A stretch of DNA of 55,197 bases from the NCBI RefSeq assembly GCF_001039355.2, contig NW_019774881.1, positions 457,942 to 513,138 on the forward strand, in the 5' to 3' direction. The translations under genes and the position numbers were made by a program. Numbering within the stretch: the stretch's first letter is position 1; every line of letters starts with the position of its first letter. The notes below the pieces were generated by a model that worked only from the letters and a program-made list of their open reading frames with translations, was not told where the DNA came from and did not search any database. Below are positions 1 to 10,600 of this stretch, piece by piece. The DNA comes from Lingula anatina. Its lineage: Eukaryota > Brachiopoda > Lingulata > Lingulida > Lingulidae.

Positions 1-590
1 CACTCTTTCATAGCTACAGGTATTCTTGATAATGCGTCTGCATTTCCATGCTTCTTTCCTGGTCTATGTTCAGTGGTAAAATTATACTGAGATAATTCTT
101 CTAACCATCTTGCTAACTGACCATCTGGGTTTTTAAATCCTTACAACCATACTAAACTATGATGATCTGTTCGGATTCTGAACTTTCTTCCCAACAAATA
201 ATGTCTATATTGTCTACAGAAGTTTACAACAGCCAAGAGCTCTTTTCTAGTTGTACAATAATGCCGCTGTATAGGTGACATAATTTTACTTCCATAAGCA
301 ATAACCTTCTCTTCACCATGTTGTACTGTGAAAGTTCCGCTCCTATACATGAATATGATGCATCTGTATCAAGTATAAATTCACCTTCAGACAAAGGAAA
401 GGCTTTAAAAACCTAGGCCAAGTCACATTTTGTGCTGCTTCCCACTGACATTTGTCTTCAGCTATCATGAACCTTAAAAGTTCTCAATCCGACTTTATCA
501 AATGACTAAACTGAGTTACTTTTTCCAAATTCTCAGCTCCTGCTATACCATCATCAAGATACATTGATTGGAGTTTGTTGGGGAGTACAG
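1..590 (-). pseudogene. Ty3/gypsy-type retrotransposon pol fragment (RT tail and RNase H), degenerate
   Basis: Read on the minus strand, this is the reverse transcriptase to RNase H part of a Ty3-type pol. A YLDD motif, as in the RT active site, lies near 545-560. The RNase H start LDTDAS lies near 375-390, followed by a GEEKVIAYGSK segment, then YRHYLLGRKF and RTDHHSLVWL near 140-200, and a tail FKNPDGQLARWLEELSQYNF that runs to the window edge. It is broken: an in-frame stop follows SLVWL near 138-143, a one-base frame change occurs near 320-335 between the LDTDAS and GEEKV segments, and another stop lies near 485. The stretch between YLDD and RNase H is shorter than in intact elements. No LTR is visible because the element runs off the window. 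It is an old, inactive copy. Confidence 0.85.
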
Positions 591-599
591 AGAGAAAGG

Positions 600-1311
600 T
601 TATTGGGTTTTGGAACAATGTGGCTGGGGTTCACCTGTTGCAGCTGGGGGTGGAGGAAAGAGAGCGTGACCAGGTTGTGACGACAGAGAACTAAACATGT
701 TAGCAAAAATTTGTGCCATCCTCAACTGGTGCTCCCTTTCCTCCCTCCTCATCTGCATTTCAATATCTCTTTGTCTCTTTTCTCTGTCCTCCTCTTCTCT
801 GAGCCTCTTTGTTTCAAATTCAAGGAATTGTCGGTCCTGTTGTTTAAATGTGTCTTTCAGTGGCTGGAGCATTCCCTCATACTCCTTTCTTTTCTTGTTT
901 GCAGCTGCAAAAATATAAGACAAGGTGGGGGGTTTTAGAAACATTATTAAAAAATTATAACCTTATTATCCAAGGTTTTATTTTAGTGTTGAAATAGTGT
1001 CTAAAAATTTACAATTTAAAGTATTATTACCCCTTCAAACTGTTGCTGACATGTGGACAAATTATATGAAGGACACTTAAGTTGGTTTTGTATTACTTCG
1101 TTTTGATCCTAGCATGAAATGTCACTTGAAGCAAAACAATTTCACCCCCTTCTCAATATTGGGAGAATAAAAGGCTGCTTACTATTCTTGACTGTTTTTT
1201 TCTCTTTAGGCTTTTTATCTTCATCTCTTGGGGTTTCCTCATCAGACAGACTCTCCTGACTCTGCTGGCTTTCCTGGCTCTCACTGGCAATTTCTTCATC
1301 ACTTTCCTTAG
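600..1311 (-). CDS. C-terminal exons of a coiled-coil, Myb/SANT-like DNA-binding type protein
   Basis: Two exons join in phase on the minus strand. The upstream one, 1183-1311, has a TATAG acceptor and a GTAAGC donor. It is 129 nt long and encodes an acidic Ser/Glu-rich linker (KESDEEIASE...EKKTVKN). The last exon, 600-904, follows a TTTTTGCAG acceptor and ends at TAA (600-602). The split codon A|CT closes the frame. The tail has a KKRKEYE start, then a long Arg/Glu-rich coiled coil (KRLREEEDREKRQR, MQMRREEREHQLR) and a MAQIFANMF end. This architecture is typical of the C-termini of animal Myb/SANT-like (trihelix, Harbinger-helper-derived) proteins. The N-terminal DNA-binding domain was not found, so the family assignment is inference. 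The 129-nt exon is frame-neutral and could be skipped without changing the frame. Confidence 0.55.
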
Positions 1312-1490
1312 CTATAAAATAATTATTTCTTTAAAGAAGTTTTTTGTTCTAATTTCAGTCTTTTAAAATTAAACATTTTATTCTTTTTAATGAACAATTA
1401 AACTTTAGGATAAAATTATTTATATATAAATAATACACAATAATAATAATAATAACAATAATAATAATGTAACAGATTTTATTACAGTTC

Positions 1491-1725
1491 TGTAAAGAAA
1501 AACAATGTCAGCCTACGAGACGTAAAGAGAGAAAGTCTTTTTTATAAATTACAGTTTAATAAGTTTACTAAATAAAACATAAAATTAAACATTAAATTGT
1601 TAATAATAACTAAATAATGAGGGTTAAGAAAATAATATATAACTTTATACAAAATGAAAGATAAAAAGAAAATTTTACCTGTAAAGAAAAACAATGTCAG
1701 CCCACGAGACATAAAGAGAGAAAGT
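1491..1725. repeat. Pair of ~46-bp direct repeats in AT-rich DNA
   Basis: A near-identical segment (TGTAAAGAAAAACAATGTCA, then GCC(T/C)ACGAGAC and TAAAGAGAGAAAGT) occurs at about 1491-1535 and again at 1680-1725. The copies flank ~145 bp of very AT-rich sequence. They may be a local duplication or the remains of an inserted element with duplicated flanks. No coding signal is visible between them. The surrounding 1312-1990 stretch otherwise holds only AT-rich DNA and a short AAT-repeat run near 1438-1470. Confidence 0.6.
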
Positions 1726-1990
1726 GAGGAAACAGACAAAGGAAATTAGGGCTTAAAGACTTTAAACCAATGAAAAGCAACTACGTATAAATCCAGAAAA
1801 CAAAGAATAGGAAAGAAATCAGGGAAGACTGAAAATAAGGAACGGAAATATAAAAACGGAATAGACTGAAAATATGATGAAATCAATAACAAAATAAGAA
1901 ATCAAGTACTACTACTACATCCTCCCCCCCTACATAAAAGCTGGTCCTACAGCTGTAAAAAAAAAAAAGAATACTGACTCAATTCTCCTC

Positions 1991-2893
1991 CTAAAATTTT
2001 CTGTTTCTTAAAGATTTTCTGGGCTTGGGTACTGGGTTTGCAAAATTGCGAGCACAGGAACTAGTTAATGGGCCCAGATAGGAAGAGCTGTCACTATCTG
2101 AATCTGATAGACAAGAAGTCTCAGACAGAACAGGAGAAGGATCACTTAGGATTTTTTTCTGTTTTCTTTGGATGCACCCCCTTATCACACCAGATTCGTT
2201 GTCATCCAGGCCTTCGTAAACCTCTTTTTGAACGCCAAGCTCAATGAATACATTTTGTTCTGTCAGACTTGCCTCCGAAGATATTTTTTTGTAGGACATT
2301 TTTATTTGCTATGTGAGATGTATTACCTGCCTGGAATGCTGCCGTGACTGTCCTCAACAACCTCTCGTAATAAACGTTTGAGGGAAAGTTCTTCTGGAGA
2401 TCTTCAGCTGCCTCTTCCCTTTCAATACCTCTTATAGGCCTCCCCTTCGTTTTCCCCTTATCGTGTTTAATGGCGACATAAGGTGGGATGGTTCGTGTTT
2501 TAACTTTCACATTCCGCTTTTCTTTGAACTTTTTTATTGTCAGCCCGTATCTGACACATTCCTGAAACATACATATGACATTACCCCTGAAAAAAAGGGG
2601 CGCTTGTGAAGTGAATGTTATCCATTCTTCACTGGGTATATGGAGAGTTAAACTTTGCCTTGCTTTGCCTTGGGAAATTCCTGGAAGGTTGTTTCTTCAT
2701 TATCTCTTTTAGATGCTTCCTTGCATTGTTCTTCATGTGACCCTACTTTTTCTTCTGCCTTCACTGAATCATTGCTATCTGAGCTGGGGTCGAAATCTGA
2801 GTCATTGTCTGTGCCTTCGTGGTCCATACTAGGGGTATTTTCACCACAATAATCATCCATGTTGAACCTATGAGTGATCACGTTCATGATCAA
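1991..2893 (-). CDS. Hypothetical acidic protein, possibly three exons separated by short introns
   Basis: Three minus-strand open segments lie head to tail. The first (2893 to about 2651) starts MIMNVITHRF, or at the internal MDDYCGENTP, and is rich in Asp, Ser and Glu. The second, 2327-2561, has a TTTCAG acceptor and a GCAG|GTAATA donor, and is basic (FKEKRNVKVKTRT, KGKTKGRPIRG). The third runs to a stop at 1991 and is Ser-rich (SDSDSDSS) with a basic end (KPRKSLRNRKF). A 67-nt intron between segments two and three would keep the phase (G|AA), but its acceptor lacks a pyrimidine tract. I do not recognise the family. The mix of acidic and basic low-complexity blocks suggests a nuclear protein, or a transposon-encoded one. 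Exon joins are tentative. Confidence 0.3.
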
Positions 2894-2930
2894 ACCATCA
2901 TAAGGTTGAAAGCGGCGAATAGATTTATTA

Positions 2931-2970
2931 GGTATTTATTTATTTAGTAATTTATTTATTTATTTATTTT
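2931..2970. repeat. (TATT)n simple repeat
   Basis: An imperfect run of TATT/TTTA units lies at about 2931-2970. It is a microsatellite of no evident function. Confidence 0.7.
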
Positions 2971-3272
2971 CACATCGGAGTAAAGCTTAAAAGTTTTACG
3001 GTTCTCACACGTCACATGACTGTGTTCAAGTTCAACGCGAAGGTCAGTTAAGCCTAAGTAAACGATTGGTTGATTTTTCCCTACATCCCGTTTTTGAGCC
3101 TCCGTAGATATTTTAACATTAGTTGTCAAATGAAGGCAACGTGTCAGGCTCAAGAGGCGGTCTCTATATGAGGAGAGTTCTTAACACCCTGCCCGGCTTC
3201 TGCGGTGAGGGTTACCTGGTTGCGGTAGTATGCTGGTTGCCTCTCCTTGTCTACCCCTTACCTGTTTTTCTT

Positions 3273-3430
3273 TGCAAAACGATTCTGGCTTCTCTCACAG
3301 CGACACTGCTTTGCAGTTGCCAGAATCGTTTTTAAAAAAATGACACTAGTTTCTGGTTGCCAGGTTCGTTTTTGAAAAACGAAACTAGTTTCTGGTTGCC
3401 AGGTTTGTTTTTAAAAAACGAAACTGGAAA
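3273..3430. repeat. Hairpin plus ~40-bp tandem repeat with palindromic core
   Basis: Units starting TGCCAG recur at 3318, 3358 and 3397, a period of 39-40 bp. Each contains a near-palindrome of the form CGTTTTT(G/A)AAAAACG and an ACTAGTTTCTGG tail. The arm AAAACGATTCTGGC at about 3276-3290 is the reverse complement of the start of the first unit (GCCAGAATCGTTTT), so the array begins with a 14-bp stem-loop. No protein is expected here. Confidence 0.65.
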
Positions 3431-3440
3431 CTAGACATTA

Positions 3441-4764
3441 ACTTCAGCGCTACGCTGGAATCGCCCTCCATAACATGCGACCTGTGCTCTGATAGTTCTA
3501 AGGTTCTAACATGTGTTAGTTATCTAATGTGAGAGCCTGCTCACTGAGATTTCTTTCAACTTATGAGATACACATCCCTGAATAATATGCGACTTAGTCT
3601 CTCAGTCCAAGTTCTCAAAACCACGGTTGGTCCCTAAATGTCTTTACCTGACATGGTACGCATCAATTGTTTCAGTAGCTTCCTGTTTAGTGCTTCAAAA
3701 TTTGAAAAATTCAAATTTAGGATTATGATGAGGCCTGCCCAAAAGCAGCTACAGCATCTTCATCTACTTGCAGCTTTTACAACAGAATTTTGCACATTGA
3801 TAACTTAGTGTCTCTCATCTTCTGACCTTTCCTTATTTTGGACCAATGTTCCTTATTATTAACTGCAGTGTCATTGTGTCACAATTCCTTGGTCTCATAT
3901 AGGAATCATTCTTTCTCTTTAAGATGTTGTATGGCAAAGTTTTAGTGAAGCGTTTGTTATTAATCTTTGCCAACTTGTGTTGTATTTCTGGTCAGCAGGG
4001 TTCTTCTTAGTTCGTGCTTCCTCGTCGCCAATGTAGACCCTTTTGTGTCTATAAAGGTACTTCAAGTAATTCTTACCTTAATTGCTCTTTTGCATCCTCC
4101 AAACTGTAATTTTCTCTTATTCTTGTCTTCGCACATCCTCTCATCTAGGAATATGGGCGTTCAACTCAGCGCCGGCCTCTTTTTAAACTATGTCTTGTGA
4201 CCTGCCTTTCCAGATCGAGACATATACTAACTCACCGGCACTTCAATTGGCCTGACGTCGGTTTTCAGTGGCCCTGGATGAGCGGGCCAGCATTAATGTC
4301 AAGTCCTGTACTGCAGAATCTATATATAGCGTGATTCATTCTGATTGAGGCATGAGGCATGAGGATTGAGGCATTCATATTTTTTAAAAAAAATTTTATT
4401 CACATCATTTGACAGAATATGTATAGCATTAGAAAAAAACAAAAACTAAGATATTTGAAATTTATATTTTAATTGCACAATGTCACAAAAATATTGCATG
4501 GACTTGGAATTTTTGGTGAGAGTTTAGGACACTGGCATATTTTACATGTACTTGCAGGATTTGGGCCATTTGGCAGGAATCCTGCAATTGCTCCCTCTGG
4601 CAGCATCTGTGATGCTGTCTGCACTAAAAGCATGCACAAGCATATCTCATTAAAGACTGACCAATATGTTTATACGGAATGAAATTCACCTGCCACATGT
4701 ACTGGGGTATGTGCTGTAACTCATTTCTGTGCAGGTTTGAATACCATTGCATCACAAGCGTACA
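3441..4764. other. Intergenic DNA, no gene recognised
   Basis: Short open frames occur on both strands, but none shows a recognisable domain, codon bias or convincing splice sites. A small tandem of GAGGCAT(GA) units lies near 4348-4372. Confidence 0.5.
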
Positions 4765-4934
4765 CAGGCCTGTAGCCAGCTATTTCAAAGGGAAAGGGGG
4801 TGTGGCTCTTTTTCTGAAGAAAGGGACCTTTTATCACAAAGCCTTTGCGTACCTAGATCAAGTTTTACCCAAAAAGGACCATTATTTGACAAAAAAGGGT
4901 GGTTTGAACACTCCCCTCCCTGGCTTAGGGCCTG
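4765..4934 (+). mobile_element. MITE family A, copy 1 (CAGGCC...GGCCTG termini)
   Basis: This 170-bp element begins CAGGCCTGTAGCCAGC and ends with the inverted counterpart CCCTGGCTTAGGGCCTG. The interior includes GAAGAAAGGGACCTTTT, a TACCTAGATCAAGTTTTACCC segment and GGTGGTTTGAACACTCC. The same sequence, inverted and diverged, recurs at 17671-17830, which identifies it as a dispersed non-autonomous TIR transposon. The flanks do not show a clean target duplication. The CAG...CTG ends resemble hAT-type termini; that class is inference. Confidence 0.8.
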
Positions 4935-7674
4935 ATACATCAGTGATTAAAGGACAAACAATTAGTCATTAAGGGAGAAAAGCATTGATGCTATTTAACC
5001 AGTTAGTTACTAAAGAATGCTCTATTTATTATTTGTGTAAAAAAAACTGACTTAAGAAGAGGTAATACAATGTAGGTTCTTATTTACGTATCTCATTTTG
5101 TCACCTATTTCAAAATGACATTGTTAATGAAAGAAAATAATAAAAGTTGACAGAAGTGAAGACAAAATTGAGTTGTAGATATTTAATTTATTTAAAATGT
5201 TATAATCTGACTCCTTTTCATTACTTGTGCATCTTATATTTACAATCAACAACAAAGATAAATCCAAAGCTAAAGACATTCCATGTGAAAAAGCTGCAGG
5301 AGTGGAGTATTAACCTTTCATTGAAGTTTTTGTTGATCTTAGTAGCTCTGAGCACCTGTAAATAATTGTGTTCCTACTTCACATATTATACCATTCTAAC
5401 AAAACAGAATGAGAACTATAAGAGAAACCAACACAAGAACCAAGTTTGAAGAATGATTTATTGAATAAGGTTTCCTGCCTGATTGTTTTCCAAGGTTGTC
5501 ACCACCTGATGTACTGAACTGTGGTCTATCTGAATATTTAACATAAATCCCATGACTTTGCTCTACTACAATTAACTTCTTCAAATGACTGGATTTCTTG
5601 ATGGCAATTTAAACTTCATTTGTCTGCAAAAGAGTCATTTTTGGACTTGTGGTAACAATGCGCAGGTAGCAATCACTGCTTCAAGTATATAAATGACAAA
5701 TATTTTGAAAATCAAACACGCAACCATTGCCATTCATAACCTGAACAAATTAATTGCATGATCAAATAAGTGAAGGGAGAGGAACATTACATGCAAATTT
5801 AGAGATTTTATTCTCACTATATGAAATATTGAGAGTACTCTTTCCCAGCATACTAAGGAAAAACAGGCGTGACTAGAAGCATGTAAAAAATGAAGAATTG
5901 CAACAGAGGATTGGTTCCAAATCAACACCAGTTATGTGTCAACCAAGCTTTATACAATTACAAAGAAAAAAGTATAAAACATTTTTGACCAAGAAAAAAA
6001 AAATGGCACTTTAATGGCTTGTACATGAAAAACTCACAATTAACATCAGCCAAAATTGCTTCCCTGGTATGTACATTCCAAAATTGCACAGCGTATAATT
6101 TGCAGTTGTCAAAAATAAAAAATAAATAAATAAATAAAACAGAAAATTGTCATGCTTCATAAACAGAAATTCCACAAAGATTTTTAGTGATAATATATAT
6201 TGATGTTCTAACTTATTTGTATATGCTTTCTAAAAAACACTGCTTTAACTAGCACTCAGAGGCACAGACCTCTGCCAAGACAAGTAATTAATTCCTAATT
6301 AGCCATTCATTAATTTATGGATCATCACCAAAATCTAATCAATTTTAATTAGCCCATTTCTGAACTATCCAGAAGTTAACAGATAAAGAATATAACAAAG
6401 TTATTAATTAATGGATCATCACCCACTTCTGAACTATTGAATTATTGTACAAAATAATAATTTATTTGTATACCTTGTAGAAAAACAATTACCCTCACAC
6501 AAAGAAGTTTACATTTTTACTTAATACAAAAAGTTTGACTATGTTTCAGTTCAAAATTTAAGCAATTAATTTATGACAATAGTTTCAAGAATGGTCTCAC
6601 ACAATAAATATCAGAAATTGTGAATGATGACATTAAGTAAACATTTGGTTAATGCTGGCATGAAGAAGAGTAAATGTGTCACTAGTGGAGTGCCTTAGTT
6701 ACAACTTAAGGTGTACATTTCAAGAATATCTACACGCAAATATATATCCTATTACTCAAATTAACATGAGTCTGAAATTATTTTGAGTAAACAGAGATAC
6801 TTGCTACACGTAAGCTTCAGACTATTAAAAGAATCTGACCTACATATACTACTCTTTACTGAGGAATGACATGAATTTTCATACATCAATTCTTGCAGCA
6901 GAGAAAAGTGTATAGAGTTAGCTGGAGACATATGTAAATATCTAGTGAAAAATCATTCTGTGGCCCTGGTACAGGGTACGTACACCTTTACCACTCTTCG
7001 TTACTGTTCAATGAAGAAAGCAAAGGTTTTGCTGGCTGCTATTATAAGGTAATTCTCCACTAGACTTTGAAATTTAAGGTCCTGACTGGCCACTGTACAC
7101 ATATATCTATGGATAAAGACTCACTTTACACAACACCAATAAATATAAGATAAATTTGCAGGTTTGGCACTGGGCAAACAATTCAGTCAATTCAAAGTTC
7201 AAGACAAAACAAGAGCACAAGCATAACTACCTTCACAAGTGAAATGTGATGAATTTTTAGTACTTATTTCTATTCTCTATGAAAGTATTCATATTAATGG
7301 ATAGCTTTGCTGCTTATAAGATCCAATAAATGTTGTTCACTTACTCACATATATAGTTCTGAGATTACAGAATGTCCTATCCCTCTCCCGACTGACCTTG
7401 ACCTTGTGAGGTCACTGAGTCTAGTACCAATGTGAACCAAATAATTTTATCATCAGTATATTGTATTCAAAATAAATATAATATATGGTGGCAAAACCTG
7501 TTGGTCTCTGAAGTGTTTTGATGTTGCACATTTCACCTTGCTCTGAACACACCACTGAAGATCGATAATTATCTGTCGTAAATTTAGATTAAAAATATGG
7601 CTCTATAAAAATTTAAGACTCTGTGGATGTCATTGCAGTTCAGCAGCTCTTACTACTCGATGAAATTGTCATAA
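4935..7674. other. Intergenic DNA and probable ITPK1 3' flank/UTR
   Basis: AT-rich sequence downstream of the minus-strand ITPK1 stop. No coding region is recognised. The part next to 7675 should contain the ITPK1 3' UTR; several minus-strand AATAAA-like signals are present, but none can be singled out. A (AAAT)n run lies near 6117-6140. Confidence 0.5.
6240..6460 (-). repeat. Interspersed repeat family B, copy 1 (GGCAGAGGTCTG end)
   Basis: Reverse-complemented, the block at 6247-6285 reads CTTGGCAGAGGTCTGTGCC followed by TCTGAGTGCTAGTTA. This matches the end of the repeat at 19205-19475 (CTTGGCGGAGGTCTGCGCTC, GGAGTGCTTTTCTAGTTA). The adjoining ATGGATCATCACCAAAATC resembles the reverse complement of the GATCGATTTTGATGAAAT part of that copy. 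It is a diverged, truncated member of a dispersed family. Confidence 0.6.
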
Positions 7675-10600
7675 TCAGGTGTGCAGATCTTTTTCCAATG
7701 GCTCAGAAGACTTTCTTTTTCTGGTACCTTCTCGTTCATTTGGCTGCAGCCTCTTTGATAACATGTCTAAAAGTACTTCGAAGAAGTTGTCTACTCCATC
7801 ATAACCTGCAAAAAGATACCATGATATCAATTTATCTCAATGCAATATGTAGGATTAAGCAGAAGCTAAAATATCAGTTGACTTCCCCAACAAACAAGGA
7901 CAATCTACTACTTACTGCTGTCCCATAAGAGGGGTGGAGTTAGAAATAAAAACAGCCTTTTTGGTCAAAAACATCCACAATCTATCAGAATTTGATCTAG
8001 AATTGATCTAGGTTCTGCATGGACTGAAATGAGCCTCTTCTTGGAACATTGTACAGGTAGATCCAAGATTTTCAGGGTGGGAGGAGAGGGAGTGAAATTT
8101 CTCATGATAATACTCAAGGAGGTCTCTTAGCAGCCATATTGTTGCAGTACTGAACTATTAATTTATAATATTAATGACAGAAGTATGTAGTGAGAATCAT
8201 GTAATGAGCACCTGGAAATGAATTGATGTCTATCACTGCATATCTTCCAGTTGTTTTCTCTATGATCAGGTCGATTCCTAACAGTTCTAGTTTGAGAGAG
8301 CTACGCAGCGCAGTCACCATCTTGCGTACTTTGTCTAGATCTGGAGACAGCAGCACAGTTTTATCACTGGGTTCTTCTTCCTTCAGATCCAACTAAAAAT
8401 ACATACACAGAAAACAACTGACTTTGGCTGATGCTCATATATCTCATACAAATGATAAACTTAATGCAAACAAAAGAGGAGAATTTTCAAAATTTCATTT
8501 TTTAAAAAGTTATTTCAATACCCTTTTAATTAACATTTACACAGTTCCACACATTAATGCAAATATGAGGTGTCCTGAGAATTTAAGCAACCATTCAGCT
8601 CTAGACTAGGCCACATTCTGCAAGAAAAAGCCTTCCAAATGATGACTGGATGGTTTGCTGGCTAAATACTTGGTCCTCAGTCAAAAATAAATTTGCCAAT
8701 AATTTTTGCTTATTGTGTTTGCAAATTTTCTAGGAAAGAAGGAGAAAAAAAAACTAGACAGACTATCAAAAATCATTTTCATCTTTAGACAGATTATTGC
8801 TGAAATAATGAGTGACCCAGATGTGTCACTTACCTTATTTAAATGCGAGTTTGAGTTGGGTTTGGACACTCCATAACTGTCAAAAAACACAGTAGATTCT
8901 TTGCTACCTGTAAAAAAATATCTCACTCATATAAATATTTCTTGACTCACAAAAGATACAATTTCTTAAATGCAGATTTCTGCAGGAGTATATTGTTTCT
9001 GTATGTCTATAAACATTAAGATAACACATAATGGTCTTTGACTACATTTTGAATTATGAAAAATCAGTGAACCCATTAATACAGAAAAGTGCAATATTTA
9101 GCACACATACACTCAACTGAAACAACTTTATCTAGAAAATAAGTTCCAATCCTATGTGTTTACCATATAAAGAACACTAGTACAGTGATCTATCCCATTC
9201 CTCAAGTACATGGACCTAGAAATTGTGTTTCCTATAATTAAGTATTTTTATTCAGGGTTTCAAAACAACTTTAGCTTGGTGGCTGCTTTAGCAATTGTAG
9301 GCAACTTGATAAAATCAATAAAGTAATCAATCACTTTGTTCGGGGGCCCCTGAATTAAGAAAAGGATTCAATAGAAAAACAATTTCTAGGCTCTGAAAAC
9401 TTTGATTCAAGAAAAACAGCATGCTTGTAATGCAGTAAATAAAACCCCATAAGAAATCAATAAAGAGGTTTGAACATACCTCCCTGTTTAAAATTTTTAA
9501 GAGATGGGCGCTTCACCACTTGGATATGGTCCCCTATTATATACACTTTATACAACACAGCGTCGTGATTTGTAAAATTCTGGGCTACACACGGAGGCGG
9601 GAGGTCACGTAGGCCATCTTCATTGAATACAACTGCAAGCTACAGACAATAATGTTACAATTTATTACAATTTATATTAAAATTATAGCTTAAAAACTTA
9701 ATGAATCAACAAGTGTATAATTGTACACAAGTGCACAAGTGTTACAGGTAAAAAAATCAAATTATTAATCAATTAAACAGACAAACCCTTCAGCTGTACC
9801 CATTATAATTTTTTTCATTAAAATCCTTTTCAGACTAACTCTAGTAAAAGGACATTCTGTTTCCATCCCCACATGTACAAGAGTTAAACAGTCAAGTGAA
9901 GTGCAGAAACTTTTCTGGCAGACATTAAATGAAGAGCAATCCCACCACATTGTACTTACATGATGACACTCTGCTGAACCATGAGCTGCAGCAGGTTTAT
10001 ATACTGAAATAGAATTTTAGAAACTTGCATTCAGAATTAACTTTAAATAGAAAACAAATCCAAGTGCACAAGAGAATAACTATTGCTAATCCTTAACTAT
10101 TATATAAGCAACAAACATATTTGATAATTTGAGATATGATCGGCAGAGGAAAATCCAGACATTCCTCACTTCTGGAAGCACTTTCCTAAAATTCTTACAA
10201 GCAGTTACTATAAATGATGTGGCTGATGTATAATGATCTATGGAGAAATGTTAAAGGGATAATAACTCTTTGTATGAAATCTATATTTCACAATAAAAAC
10301 ATTGTGAATAACTCACAGAAATATAATATATTCTGTTTTACCACAAAAACAGCAGTTATAGCTATTATTCTGATATCTGAGCTTGTCTTTAGACCACGTG
10401 ACCTCCATTGATGGCTATACTCTGTTATAATCTCTTAAGAGATTTTAACAAAAAACCAAAATTTTTAGAAAAAAACCAGGGACTAAATTTGAATGTAAAA
10501 ATGGATTCATTAACCATTGGTAAGTATGGGAAAATTGTTGTTTACTCCAGGAAAATTCATTTTTTGGCCGAAACGAAGAGTTATTATCCCTTTAAGATAT

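Noticed and set aside
600-944. Plus-strand frames opposite the coiled-coil exon (697-938)
   Set aside because: Leu/Ser/Cys-rich antisense shadow of an Arg/Glu-rich coding exon; the minus-strand frame has matching splice phases.
7623-7928. 101-codon plus-strand frame over the ITPK1 last exon
   Set aside because: Antisense shadow; the minus-strand exon is fixed by phase and family motifs.
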